NCBI GenBank assembly: GCA_025966315.1
Contig: JAOPUZ010000051.1
Span: 124,001-188,000, forward strand
Source: Frankiales bacterium
Lineage (GTDB): Bacteria; Actinomycetota; Actinomycetes; Mycobacteriales; Jatrophihabitantaceae
Direction of reading: 5' to 3'
DNA length: 64,000 bases
Part shown: positions 34,404 through 43,136 of the stretch, one piece after another
Layout of the letters: every line of letters begins with the position of its first letter
Numbering within the stretch: position 1 is the stretch's first letter
The notes under the pieces: generated by a model
Databases searched by the model: none
Told to the model about the DNA's origin: nothing
What the model saw: the letters and a program-made list of their open reading frames with translations, nothing else
Made by a program: the position numbers and the translations under genes

Positions 34404-34871
34404 CTAGGCGTATTCACCTTTGATCACGAAGAAGGAGCCGCGGATCGTGCCGGCCAGCTTCGACTTCTGCCTCGCAAACTTAAAGCGCGACGCGAGTTCC
34501 TCGGGCACCTCCATCCCTTCGGACAGCTTGAACCCGACCGCGCGTTTCTTCCCGTCCTCGAGGCCGTACATCACGTTGACCGACAGACCGGACTCGTAGA
34601 ACACATAAGCCATACGGAGCCCGTCGACCTCGAAGGACGTTGCCTGCAGCGGGCGGGACGAGAACACGATGTCACGCTCGTCCTTGAGGATGCGATTCAC
34701 CCAGTCGACCGTGTCGGGGACGTCGCTTGCTGGATGAACGGTGAAGACATGGCCGTACTTGTTCTTGTAGTAGCGCGCCTCGTTCGCCCTCAGCCCGGCC
34801 AGCGCCTCCGCGACCGGCGACGACTCCAATCCGGCAGTGGACATATTCACGAAGTCGACAACCTGCGACAC
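34404..34871 (-). CDS. Hypothetical protein, 155 residues
   Basis: GTG 34871 follows GGGAGG with good spacing. The product starts MSQVVDFVNMSTAGLESSP and contains NEARYYKNKYGHVFTVHPAS, VNRILKDERDIVFSSRP and GTIRGSFFVIKGEYA. There is no signal peptide, membrane segment or cofactor motif. The aromatic, lysine-rich composition is unlike its neighbours. I do not recognise the family. It stands alone between the PAC2 gene and the metallopeptidase gene. Confidence 0.7.
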   Translation of the reverse strand: MSQVVDFVNMSTAGLESSPVAEALAGLRANEARYYKNKYGHVFTVHPASDVPDTVDWVNRILKDERDIVFSSRPLQATSFEVDGLRMAYVFYESGLSVNVMYGLEDGKKRAVGFKLSEGMEVPEELASRFKFARQKSKLAGTIRGSFFVIKGEYA

Positions 34872-35052
34872 GAGTACCTCCCGGGACGGACTGGTCAGTA
34901 GAACGCTAGCGGGCCTGGACGCAACGGTGGTGGGCGCCCGTGGACTCGGGTTCGGTCACGCCCCAACCCGTCTTCTGGCGACCACCAGCCGTCGAAGCCG
35001 CTTCCGCGTGAGGTAACCGTCGACGGTGCCGTGGATGACGCAGGCCGAGACC

Positions 35053-35394
35053 TCACCAGCCAAGTTCGTGCAGGCGACTGTCATCGATCCCGAAATGGTG
35101 ACCGACCTCGTGAATCACTGTGCGACGTACCTGTTCCACCACCTCGTCCTCCGTGCTGCAGATGGCGCAGATCGCGTGGCGGAAGATCGTGATCCGATCC
35201 GGCAATACCGTCGAGTAGTGCGACGTTCGTTGCGTCAAGGGGACGCCCATGTAGAGACCGAGCAGCCGCAAGTCGGTCGAGTTCTGGTCCACCGTGACAG
35301 CGACGTTCCGCATTTCCTTACCGAGCTTGGGCGGTAAGGAGTCCAGCGCTGTGCTCACCATCAACTCGAATCGCTCAGGTTCAACGTCGAACAT
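35053..35394 (-). CDS. Zincin-like metallopeptidase family protein
   Basis: The 113-residue protein starts at ATG 35394. It has the zinc-protease helix HEVGHHFGID near the C-terminus, where the third ligand may be His in RLHELGW. LGLYMGVPLTQR and LPDRITIFRHAI are diagnostic of the small actinobacterial metallopeptidase (Zincin_1) family. It is usually cytoplasmic; substrates are unknown. An earlier start up to 35451 is possible, but ATG 35394 gives the family-like N-terminus MFDVEPERFELMV. It is divergent from the cupin-SnoaL gene. Confidence 0.87.
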   Translation of the reverse strand: MFDVEPERFELMVSTALDSLPPKLGKEMRNVAVTVDQNSTDLRLLGLYMGVPLTQRTSHYSTVLPDRITIFRHAICAICSTEDEVVEQVRRTVIHEVGHHFGIDDSRLHELGW

Positions 35395-35612
35395 CAGTCC
35401 ATAGTCCACCTGGCATCGATCGCCGTGACTCGACGCATCGGATGGGATCACGGTTCGTGTCAGTGGCCGGCGGTGGGGGCGTACTGGTCAGGCAAAGATG
35501 GTCCGGTAGCAGAGCGTCGGCCCCTTGCCCCCATGCCCTGCCGGTGCTTGGATCGGCGGTAGCCGGACGCTGTCTGGCGCCCGGTCCCGAGCCGGTCGGA
35601 GGTGTTTCTGAT

Positions 35613-36383
35613 ATGGCCACAAACATCAGCAACCTCGAGCGTGATGGGGAAAATCGCCCATTCGCCGCCCACGGACATGCGGTAGTCGGAAGTGCAGGTG
35701 GCCTCACGCTTCTGAGGGGGGTCTTCGAACCGGGTTGGCGGTGGTCCAACGATATCGCCCCGATCGTCGGCACCGATTCCTGCCAGACTCGCCACCTCGG
35801 CTACATCATCTCGGGTCGCATGCAGGTCCGGATGGACGACGGTCAAGAAATGACTGTCGAGGCCGGCGACCTATTCGACCTGCCAAAGGGCCACGATGCG
35901 TGGGTGCTCGGCGATGAGCCGGCCGTGATGGTCGACTACTCCCCCGAAGCGACCCGGTACGGCCGAGGGCGCGTGGCCGGTATGGCAGCGGCGGACGACA
36001 AGTACATGACCCAAGTCCGACGTGGTTACGACGCGTTCAACAGCGGTGATTCGAACACGCTGCGGACGATCCTCGCCCACGACGTGAGCCAGCACGTGCC
36101 GGGCACGAGTCAGGTCGCCGGTGAGTACAAGGGCATCGACTCCGTACTGGCCTACTACGGCAAGCTGGCGGAGTTGACCGGCGGTCAGTTCCGGGCCGAC
36201 CTGATTGACGTACTCGGCGACGGGCATGGGCATGTCACGGCCCTGCATCAGATAACGGCAACCCGCAACGGCGAGACCAGGATCAGTCGCGGCAGCATCT
36301 TGTTCACGTTCCTCGGCGAACGCGCGACGGACTTGCTCGAGATGCGCTCGGATCTACCAGGCGACGACGCGTTCTTCGCCTGA
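35613..36383 (+). CDS. Cupin-SnoaL fusion protein
   Basis: From ATG 35613 with GGAGGTG upstream the protein has 256 residues. Residues about 1-115 are a cupin (RHLGYIISGRMQVRMDDGQE, GDLFDLPKGHDAWV). Residues about 130-250 are a SnoaL/NTF2-like barrel (YMTQVRRGYDAFNSGDSNTL, DVSQHVPGTSQVAGEYKG). The cupin half resembles the protein at 63657. It could bind a small ligand or metal; no enzymatic activity can be assigned. A hairpin terminator follows the stop. Confidence 0.88.
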   Translation: MATNISNLERDGENRPFAAHGHAVVGSAGGLTLLRGVFEPGWRWSNDIAPIVGTDSCQTRHLGYIISGRMQVRMDDGQEMTVEAGDLFDLPKGHDAWVLGDEPAVMVDYSPEATRYGRGRVAGMAAADDKYMTQVRRGYDAFNSGDSNTLRTILAHDVSQHVPGTSQVAGEYKGIDSVLAYYGKLAELTGGQFRADLIDVLGDGHGHVTALHQITATRNGETRISRGSILFTFLGERATDLLEMRSDLPGDDAFFA

Positions 36384-36393
36384 GTTCGTGGAG

Positions 36394-36423
36394 CGTCCGA
36401 CCGCGATGCGGCGCGGTCGGACG
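36394..36423 (+). terminator. Hairpin terminator after the cupin-SnoaL gene
   Basis: Perfect 12-bp arms (CGTCCGACCGCG and complement) surround a 6-nt loop. The hairpin starts 11 nt after the stop codon at 36383. No U tract follows, like the other hairpins in this window. Confidence 0.75.
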
Positions 36424-36566
36424 ATCTCAATCGTCCACCGAACAACGCCTTTGTACGGGCGCATTCTGCGTTGTCCATTCCTGCGGTAGTTGGCATCTTG
36501 CTCCTTCGACCGAGGCGGTCCGCAGGCACACGAACTCATACGAACTCACGCGAAAGGCTGATAATC

Positions 36567-36842
36567 ATGGCACTTGGGTTCTATTTCAACTCAGATTCAT
36601 TCTCCCCAAGCCAATACGACGAGGCGATCAAACGGCTGGCCGACGCTGGCGCCGGTGCGCCCGCCGGACGTACGCATCACATTGCCCTTGAGAGCGATGA
36701 CAACATCCAGGTGTTCGACGTGTGGGAATCCCAGCAGGCATTCGAGGCCTTTGGTGCAACCCTGCTACCGATTCTGTCCGACCTCGGGGTGGACCCGGGC
36801 AAGCCGATGGTGGCGTCCGTGCACAACATCATCGACGGCTGA
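36567..36842 (+). CDS. Small ABM-like (dimeric alpha-beta barrel) protein
   Basis: The 91-residue protein starts at ATG 36567 after GAAAGG. The sequence MALGFYFNSDSFSPSQYDEA, with IQVFDVWESQQAFEAFGATL and PILSDLGVD, is typical of small stress-responsive dimeric alpha-beta barrel proteins related to antibiotic biosynthesis monooxygenases. A catalytic role is not certain. It is convergent with the EF-G-like gene; the stops are 8 bp apart. Confidence 0.8.
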   Translation: MALGFYFNSDSFSPSQYDEAIKRLADAGAGAPAGRTHHIALESDDNIQVFDVWESQQAFEAFGATLLPILSDLGVDPGKPMVASVHNIIDG

Positions 36843-36850
36843 CGTCCAGC

Positions 36851-38944
36851 TCATACGACGGTGCCGGCCGGTGCCGGATCGTGGCGCAGGTAGGCGCGGG
36901 TGAAGGTGCCCGCGCCGCCGGTCAACCCACGCAGGATGGTCGAGTAGCGAACGAGTTCGATGGCGGGCATCTCTGCGTGGATCACGTTTCGAGCGCCCGG
37001 CGGATTTGTGTTGACCAGTTCGGTGCCGGTGACCCGGGCCCGCCTTGTCGACAGGTCCGACAGGACCGCGCCGATGTGGTGTTCGCCGACGAGGATGTCG
37101 ACCTCGTCGACAGGTTCGAGGATCTGCAGCCTGGCCGCGGCTGCCGCGTCCGAGATCGCCAGGGCGCCGGCCGCCTGAAAGGCCCCGTCGGAGGAATCGA
37201 CGCTGTGGGCCTTGCCGTCGGTCAGCGTCACCTGAACGTCGTCGACCGGAATGCCATCGGCCAGGCCCTTGGCCAACTGCACCCGAACACCTTTCTCGAC
37301 CGAAGCGATGAACTGCTTGGGTATCGCACCGCCGACGACCCTGTCCACGAAGGTCACTCCAGACCCGCGGGACGTCGGTTCGACCCTGATCGTGCAGACC
37401 GCGTACTGGCCGTGGCCGCCGGACTGTTTGATATGCCGGCCGCGTCCGTCGCTCCCTGCGGCGAACGTCGCCCGGAACGCGATGCGCACCGGTTCCACCG
37501 CCAGCATCGCGCAGGCGTCTCGCAACCGGGACAGCACGACCTCGGCGTGCGCGTCGCCAAGGCACCACAGGACGAGTTGACCCGTATCGGCGTTGCGGTC
37601 GATTCGCACGGCGGGATCGGCGGCGCTGAGCCGGCTCAACGCCTTAGCCAGCCGATCCTCGTCCTCGCGAGAGGGAGCCGCCACGGCGATCGGCAGCAAC
37701 GGTGCGGGCAGCTCCCACGGCAGCATCACGAGGGGCCGGCCCGGCTCACACAGCGTGTCGCCGGTCTCGGCGCTGCCCAGCCGGGACAGCAGGCAGATGT
37801 TGCCCGCAACAACCCGGTCGATCGGTACCAGTGATGTGCTGAGCAGGGTGGCGGGCTTCTCGTCGGCGTCGTGGTCGGGATGGCCCCGCTCCTGGCCACC
37901 TCGCCCCGTGACATGGACCAGGCAATCGGCGGACAGGGTTCCCGAGAAGATGCGCACCAGCGATACGCGGCCCACATACGGATCCGCCGAAGTACGCACT
38001 ACCTCAGCCGCCAATGGCCCTTCGGGATCGCAGGCCAGCGGCGGCCCGGTGCCACCGATCGGCGTCCAGGCAGGTGGTAACGGCCGCTCAGCCGGGCTGG
38101 GCAACCCGTCGACGATGAGGTCCAGCAGCTCGGCCAGCCCTACATCGCTACTGGTGCAGACCGGCAACACGGGATGAAGGTGACCCCGGCCGACCGCGAT
38201 GTGCAGGTCAGCGAGCAGGCGGGATCGATCGAGTTCGGAACCATTGAGGTAATCCTCGAGCAGCGCCTCGTCCTCACTCTCGGCGATGATCGCCTCGATC
38301 AGAGCCGCTGACCGCGCACCGTCGCCCTCGAGCAGGCCGACGACCGCCGAGTTGTCCTCCGCCGGTTCGGCCAGCGCCACCACGGCGTTGCCTGCCAACA
38401 GCCCAAACTCAGCGCCGACCGCATCGATCGTGGTATCGAAGTCGGCCCCCGGCATCTCGAGGCGATTGATCACCACAGCCCTCGGCAAGTCCAGCGCCGC
38501 GCACTCCTGCCACAGCGCCAGAATCGTCTCATCGAGCGGGTCGACCGCCGACACCAGGAACAACACTGCGTCCGCCGCGCGTAACCCGGCCCGCAATTCA
38601 CCGACGAAGTCTCCGAAACCGGGGGTGTCGAGCAGGTTGACCAGCACGTCCTTCCACATCAACGAGCAGGCAGACAGCAACACCGAGCGCTGCTGGCTGA
38701 CCTCGACCGGGTCGCTGTCGGAGACGGTGTTGCCCTCGGCGATCGAGCCGAGACGGTTGGTCATGCCGGCGTAGGACAGCAGATGCTCGACGAGCGTTGT
38801 CTTGCCGACACCGCTGTGCCCGATGATCGCAATGTTGCGAACGCCGGTCGGCAACTCGGCCGGCAGCGCCGCGCGCGCGTATTGCCCTCGGCCGGCCGAC
38901 TTGCCGACCGATGGTGCTTTCGTCCCGACCGCTGTCTTGGTCAA
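36851..38944 (-). CDS. Elongation factor G-like GTPase (FusA2 type)
   Basis: The 697-residue protein has G1 GHSGVGKTT, G3 DTPGFGDF and EF-G domains II-V (GGHGQYAVCTIRVEP and GGAIPKQFIASVEKG in domain IV). The N-terminal tail of about 30 residues is basic. The G4 motif, normally NKxD, reads NRLE, so guanine recognition is probably altered. Actinobacteria usually keep a second EF-G of this class in addition to the essential one; its role is unknown. No ribosomal protein genes are nearby, which argues against housekeeping fusA. Confidence 0.88.
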   Translation of the reverse strand: MTKTAVGTKAPSVGKSAGRGQYARAALPAELPTGVRNIAIIGHSGVGKTTLVEHLLSYAGMTNRLGSIAEGNTVSDSDPVEVSQQRSVLLSACSLMWKDVLVNLLDTPGFGDFVGELRAGLRAADAVLFLVSAVDPLDETILALWQECAALDLPRAVVINRLEMPGADFDTTIDAVGAEFGLLAGNAVVALAEPAEDNSAVVGLLEGDGARSAALIEAIIAESEDEALLEDYLNGSELDRSRLLADLHIAVGRGHLHPVLPVCTSSDVGLAELLDLIVDGLPSPAERPLPPAWTPIGGTGPPLACDPEGPLAAEVVRTSADPYVGRVSLVRIFSGTLSADCLVHVTGRGGQERGHPDHDADEKPATLLSTSLVPIDRVVAGNICLLSRLGSAETGDTLCEPGRPLVMLPWELPAPLLPIAVAAPSREDEDRLAKALSRLSAADPAVRIDRNADTGQLVLWCLGDAHAEVVLSRLRDACAMLAVEPVRIAFRATFAAGSDGRGRHIKQSGGHGQYAVCTIRVEPTSRGSGVTFVDRVVGGAIPKQFIASVEKGVRVQLAKGLADGIPVDDVQVTLTDGKAHSVDSSDGAFQAAGALAISDAAAAARLQILEPVDEVDILVGEHHIGAVLSDLSTRRARVTGTELVNTNPPGARNVIHAEMPAIELVRYSTILRGLTGGAGTFTRAYLRHDPAPAGTVV

Positions 38945-39488
38945 TGTCGCTCACCAATCACGCGAAAAGCCCTGCCGCCCATTCGACACCTCCAACCGCA
39001 GCTGGACAAGAGGCAAGGTCAGGACGACGGATGCTTGCTGTTCGCCTCCACCGGGGGCGGCCAGCGCGCGCGGGCGGTATTCCTAGGTCTACGATCGAGT
39101 TAGTAGACATAACGCGACGAGCGCGGCTAGCCTGGGCTTCGCCACGTGGGAGCGTTCGCAAGGAAGAAGCTAAGGGGCGAAAGTGCAGCCAATGGTGGGC
39201 CGAGCCATCGCCCTGACCCTCACGTCGCATCAGCCGAAACTTGGTTTGTTCTGTCGACGCCATATCGACTTGCAACGGGTCGCCGCCGCACTGTGTCGCC
39301 CATCCGCCGGCTGACCGGCTGATCCCATCGGATGCCCTGCGTACCTCACGTCATCCGGCGCCCAAAGTCGCTTCGTAGCAGCGCGTCACGAGTCGCATGG
39401 CACGACATTGGTCGGGGCCGGCTCGAATTCAACCCCATCTGGCCATCACCCGCGACCGCGAAATTCGTGCTCGCCGGAAAGGACAATC
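38945..39488. other. 544-bp divergent control region without a supported gene
   Basis: It lies between the EF-G-like gene and the FMN monooxygenase gene. The only structured element I see is an inverted repeat GTCTAC-N10-GTAGAC (39087-39108), which could be an operator. Open frames crossing the region lack ribosome sites and family resemblance. The monooxygenase has its own ribosome site at the right end. Confidence 0.5.
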
Positions 39489-40829
39489 ATGACTCGCAAG
39501 CTTCACTTCGGCCTGCACCCGTACGGGGTGGGCGGCCCTGGTTCCGACGGCTTGTGGAAGGACCCCCGGGTAGCCAAGAACGCCAGCGTCGACATCAAGT
39601 ACTACATCGCCCAGGCCAAACTGGCCGAAAGTGGTCTCTTCGATGCGTTCTTCATCGTCGACAGCCAGTTCATCAATGCCAGCTACCCGGCGCACTACCT
39701 CAACCGGCTCGAGCCGCTGACGCTGCTGTCGGCGGTGGCCACCCACACCACGAACATCGGTCTCGTCGTCACGGCCAGCTCCACCTACAACTCGCCATTC
39801 AACTTGGCCCGCCGGGTGGCATCGCTCGATCACATCAGTGACGGCCGCGCCGGCTGGAACGTCGTCACCAGCTTCGACTCGCAGGTCTCGAAGAACTTCG
39901 GGCTCGACGAGCACCTGGACTACGCGACGCGCTACGGGCGCGCCCTCGAGTTCGTCGAGGTCGCGCGCGGGTTGTGGGACTCCTACGAGGACGACGCGTT
40001 TCCCGCCGATGTGGAGCGGGGAGTTTTCCTGGATCCGGGCAAGCTGCACGCGCTCAACCATGTCGGTGAGCACTTCAAGGTCGCCGGTCCGCTGAACCTG
40101 GCTCGCTCCAAGCAAGGTCAGCCGGTGATCTTCCAGTCCGGCGTCTCGGAAGACGGACGCAACCTCGCCGCCCAGATCGCCGAAGGCATCTTCTCCCCGG
40201 GCGAATCGCTGGAGTCCTCCCGCGAGCACTACGCCGACGTCAAGCGGCGTGCCGCCGCGCTGGGCCGGAATCCGGACGACATCGTGATCCTGCCCAACGG
40301 CAGTCCCGTGGTGGCGAGTACCGACGAAAAGGCCTACGCGCGTTCGCGGGAGGTCTACGAAGAAGACAACGACTTCAACCGCAAGCTGGCGTTCTTTGGC
40401 CGGACCTTCGGTGCCTACGACTTCACCCAACACGACCTGGACGCTCCGTTCCCCGCCCTGAGCGCCGATCTCTCCGAACGAGGTGGCCGCCGCGGCGCCG
40501 ACCTCGTCCAGCAGGCCGCCGAAAAGGGGTGGACGCTGCGACAGACTGTGGAGGCCACTTCGCAATACAAGCCGGGTCCCTTCGTCGGCTCGCCGCAGAC
40601 CGTCGCCGACTCCATCCAGACCTGGTTCGAAGCGGGCGCGCTCGACGGGCTCAACCTGGCGTTTCGCCTGACCGAAGACCTTGAGAACTTCATCGGCACC
40701 GTCGTGCCGATCCTGCAGCAGCGCGGGCTGTTCCGTACCGAGTACGAGGCCGACACGTTGCGGGGCAACCTGGGAATACCATTCCCGATCAACCGCCACG
40801 CCCGGGTGCTCGATCTCGTAGACGTCTGA
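39489..40829 (+). CDS. NtaA/SnaA/DszA-family FMN-dependent monooxygenase
   Basis: From ATG 39489 with GGAAAGGA upstream the protein has 446 residues. It is a flavin-dependent luciferase-like barrel: LHFGLHPYGVGG, LDHISDGRAGWNVVTS, YEDDAFPADVERGVFLDPGK and GPLNLARSKQGQPVIFQSG are diagnostic of the NtaA/DszA/SnaA subfamily. It uses FMNH2 supplied by a separate reductase to oxidise nitrilotriacetate-like, sulfur or other organic substrates. No reductase gene follows; instead there is an orphan start with a strong ribosome site (next entry). Confidence 0.93.
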   Translation: MTRKLHFGLHPYGVGGPGSDGLWKDPRVAKNASVDIKYYIAQAKLAESGLFDAFFIVDSQFINASYPAHYLNRLEPLTLLSAVATHTTNIGLVVTASSTYNSPFNLARRVASLDHISDGRAGWNVVTSFDSQVSKNFGLDEHLDYATRYGRALEFVEVARGLWDSYEDDAFPADVERGVFLDPGKLHALNHVGEHFKVAGPLNLARSKQGQPVIFQSGVSEDGRNLAAQIAEGIFSPGESLESSREHYADVKRRAAALGRNPDDIVILPNGSPVVASTDEKAYARSREVYEEDNDFNRKLAFFGRTFGAYDFTQHDLDAPFPALSADLSERGGRRGADLVQQAAEKGWTLRQTVEATSQYKPGPFVGSPQTVADSIQTWFEAGALDGLNLAFRLTEDLENFIGTVVPILQQRGLFRTEYEADTLRGNLGIPFPINRHARVLDLVDV

Positions 40830-40834
40830 GAGGT

Positions 40835-40950
40835 GGAAAGGAGCTCCGATGGGCCGGGCGCGTCCGGGGCTTCACGGCGGTCATGACGCGGCTGCGGCAG
40901 GCAGGCGATCCTGTTGGGCTGGGAGCAGGTGGTCGCGGACCCAAGCCTGA
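40835..40950 (+). other. Orphan ribosome site and start codon of a lost downstream gene
   Basis: GGAAAGGAG at 40835-40843 is spaced 5 bp before ATG 40849, 20 bp after the monooxygenase stop, as expected for the next gene of an operon. The frame gives only MGRARPGLHGGHDAAAAG and a few more residues. It stops at 40950, running antisense into the arsenic-island flavoprotein gene. It is probably the 5' stub left where the downstream gene was replaced. Confidence 0.5.
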
Positions 40951-42305
40951 GCGGCCAGCTGCACGGCGTCCCACGGCGAGCCGAGCGGCGGCGTATAGGA
41001 CAGGTCGAGCTCACTCATACCCTCGACGGTCATGCCGGCGAACAGCGCGGCGGCATAGGTGTCGACCCGTTTCGCCGTCTCAGTCCCGCGGGCGCCGATG
41101 AGCTGGGCGCCGATGAGTTTGCCGGTGGCGGCGTCGCCGGTGACGCGGATCGTGATCGGCTGCGCGCCGGGGTAGTAGGCCTTGTGGTCATCGGGGGTCG
41201 CGGTCGTACTGACCGGGCTGAGGCCGGCGGCGATGGCTTCGTGCTCGCGCAATCCGGTACGGGCGGCGACGAGGTCGAAGACTTTGACGACTTGGGTGCC
41301 GAGGCTACCGGCGAAGCGGGCGTTGCCGCCGAGGGCGTTTTCTCCGGCGACGCGGCCCTGCTTGTGGGCGGTGGTACCCAGCGGCAAGTACGTGACACCG
41401 AGCTGGCGATGGTGCGTGACGACGCAGTCCCCGGCCGCCCAAACGTGGGGCAGACCGGTGGCCATTGTCTCGTCGACCACGACGGCGCCCCGCGCCCCGG
41501 TCTTGGCGCCCGCGTTGACGAGAAGGTCGGTGTCGGGATTGACGCCGACCACTACCAGCACGAGGTCGACGTTCCAGCTCAGCGCCGCATCGTCCGGGCC
41601 GATGCCGTCGACACGCAGACGACCAGCCGATGCATCGGCGGCGCGGGTGATTCGGGTGACGGTCGAGAGGGTGTGGACGGCCACGCCGTGGCGTTCCAGT
41701 TCAGTGTGGACCAGCGCGCCGAGTTCGACGTCCACGGTCGGCAGGACTTCGGGCAGCATCTCGACTTGGGTGACGGCGATGCCGCGCATGGTCAGGCCTT
41801 CGGCCATCTCCAGCCCGACGTAGCCAGCCCCGACGATGAGCGCGGTCTGGGGTTGGATGCGCTCGAGGCTGTCGGTGAGCGCGAACGTATCGCCCATCGA
41901 GTGCAGCAGGTGCACACCGTCCTGCGGGCCGAGGTCGTCGAGGCCCTCGATCGGGGGGCGGACGGGAACCGCGCCGGTACCGACGACCAGCTCGTCGTAG
42001 TCCAGCAGGTGCTGGCGGCCGTCTTTCTCCCGCAGGGTAAGGCGCTTGGCTGCGGGGTCGATGCCGGTGACGAGGGTGTCCAGGCGCAGCCGCATCCCGG
42101 TGGCTTCGAGGTCGGCGTGGGTGCGGTGGGCGAGATTGGACCAGTGGCCGACTTCGCCGGAGATGTAATAGGGGATGCCGCAGATGGAGAAGTTCGGGTA
42201 GGCGTCGGCGACGACGACCGTCACTTCGACGCTGGGGTCGAGTTCGCGAGCCCTGAGGGCGGCGGAGATTCCGGCGTCACTGCCGCCGACGGCAACGAGA
42301 TGCAT
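40881..42305 (-). CDS. CoA-disulfide reductase / NADH-oxidase-like flavoprotein
   Basis: The 474-residue protein starts at ATG 42305 after GAAGGA. It has an FAD motif (VAVGGSDAGISAALRARE), a single redox cysteine in NFSICGIPYY near residue 42, and an NAD motif (ALIVGAGYVGLEMAEGL). It also has TGLPHVWAAGDC and a C-terminal dimerisation domain. The family includes CoA-disulfide reductase and NADH oxidase. Its place in an arsenic island suggests thiol or redox support for arsenate reduction; this is inference. It is followed on the same strand by nothing, and its 3' end marks the island edge. Confidence 0.9.
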   Translation of the reverse strand: MHLVAVGGSDAGISAALRARELDPSVEVTVVVADAYPNFSICGIPYYISGEVGHWSNLAHRTHADLEATGMRLRLDTLVTGIDPAAKRLTLREKDGRQHLLDYDELVVGTGAVPVRPPIEGLDDLGPQDGVHLLHSMGDTFALTDSLERIQPQTALIVGAGYVGLEMAEGLTMRGIAVTQVEMLPEVLPTVDVELGALVHTELERHGVAVHTLSTVTRITRAADASAGRLRVDGIGPDDAALSWNVDLVLVVVGVNPDTDLLVNAGAKTGARGAVVVDETMATGLPHVWAAGDCVVTHHRQLGVTYLPLGTTAHKQGRVAGENALGGNARFAGSLGTQVVKVFDLVAARTGLREHEAIAAGLSPVSTTATPDDHKAYYPGAQPITIRVTGDAATGKLIGAQLIGARGTETAKRVDTYAAALFAGMTVEGMSELDLSYTPPLGSPWDAVQLAAQAWVRDHLLPAQQDRLPAAAAS

Positions 42306-42334
42306 GGGGTGTCCTTCGAGCTGGGCTGGGTTGG

Positions 42335-43090
42335 TCAGGCTGGGTCGAGATGTGGGATGACGACGTCGGCGGCGGTCGATCCCGCGTCCGGGTAGAGCAC
42401 GAGCAGCACACCAAGGCCGACGACAAGACCGATCAGTTGCATGCCGATGAAGCCGCCGACGGATGCGGGCGCAATACCGGCGAACGTGTCGGAGAAAACC
42501 CGCCCGACGGTGACGGCTGGGTTGGCGAAGGACGTGGAGCTGGTGAACCAGTACGCGGCGCCGATGTAGGCGCCAACGGCCGGGGCCGAGAACGCACCGC
42601 GGTGGGTGCGGGCCAACGCGAAGATCAGCGCGATCAGCCCTGCGGTCGCGACGATCTCCCCGATCAGATGCCCGCCGCTGGCCCGGGGCTTCGTCGATAT
42701 GTGCTGGCCGACGCTGAACATGACATTGGCCAGAATCGCGCCGCCGATCGCGCCGCCGACCTGGGCGATCACGTAGGCGACTACATCGCTCAATCGCATC
42801 CCGGTCCCCGAGCGCCGGCCGAGGAACCAGTCCGCGATCGACACGACCGGGTTGAAGTGCGCGCCGGACACCGGCCCGAGCATCAGGATGAGGACGGCGA
42901 GCCCGAACACGGTCGCGGTGCTGTTCTCCAGGAGCTGGATGCCGACGTCGGTCGGCGAGAGTTGCTGGGCGGCGATGCCCGAGCCCACCACCACGGTCAC
43001 CAACAGTCCGGTACCAAGAAACTCCGCGAACAGCCGTCGCCAGAGAGGGTTCGAGTGGTGCGCGGGGGCGGCCGGCGTAGACGAGGTCAC
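42335..43090 (-). CDS. MIP/aquaporin-family channel (AqpS-like, arsenic context)
   Basis: The 251-residue protein has six membrane helices and two half-helix motifs: SGAHFNPVVS (first NPA box changed to NPV) and SFANPAVTVGR (second NPA). Aquaglyceroporins in bacterial ars operons conduct arsenite or methylarsenicals. It is divergent from the ArsR-ArsC fusion gene across only 45 bp. It is the only transporter in this island, so arsenate reduced inside could leave down its gradient through this channel. Confidence 0.9.
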   Translation of the reverse strand: MTSSTPAAPAHHSNPLWRRLFAEFLGTGLLVTVVVGSGIAAQQLSPTDVGIQLLENSTATVFGLAVLILMLGPVSGAHFNPVVSIADWFLGRRSGTGMRLSDVVAYVIAQVGGAIGGAILANVMFSVGQHISTKPRASGGHLIGEIVATAGLIALIFALARTHRGAFSAPAVGAYIGAAYWFTSSTSFANPAVTVGRVFSDTFAGIAPASVGGFIGMQLIGLVVGLGVLLVLYPDAGSTAADVVIPHLDPA

Positions 43091-43112
43091 GACGACATCT
43101 TGACGTACCGAA

Positions 43113-43136
43113 TTACCTCAGTCAATATTGAGGTAA
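43113..43136. promoter_or_regulatory. Candidate ArsR operator in the 45-bp divergent control region
   Basis: TTACCTCA and TGAGGTAA are perfect 8-bp arms around GTCAATAT, with an internal TCAATATTGA palindrome. The site reaches the ATG of the ArsR-ArsC gene and lies 22 bp from the aquaporin start. A bound ArsR dimer would block both promoters. The form matches ArsR-family 12-2-12-like sites. Confidence 0.75.

Noticed and set aside
39087-39108. GTCTAC-N10-GTAGAC as a McbR-type sulfur operator
   Set aside because: The orientation and spacing differ from the known TAGAC-N6-GTCTA form; it is mentioned only as a generic inverted repeat in the gap entry.
39429-40799. 456-codon minus-strand frame opposite the FMN monooxygenase
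   Set aside because: It mirrors the codon pattern of the real gene and has no ribosome site or known domain.
40914-42395. 493-codon plus-strand frame opposite the flavoprotein gene
   Set aside because: It is antisense to an intact enzyme; the Asp/Gly/Val-rich product is typical of GC-rich antisense frames.
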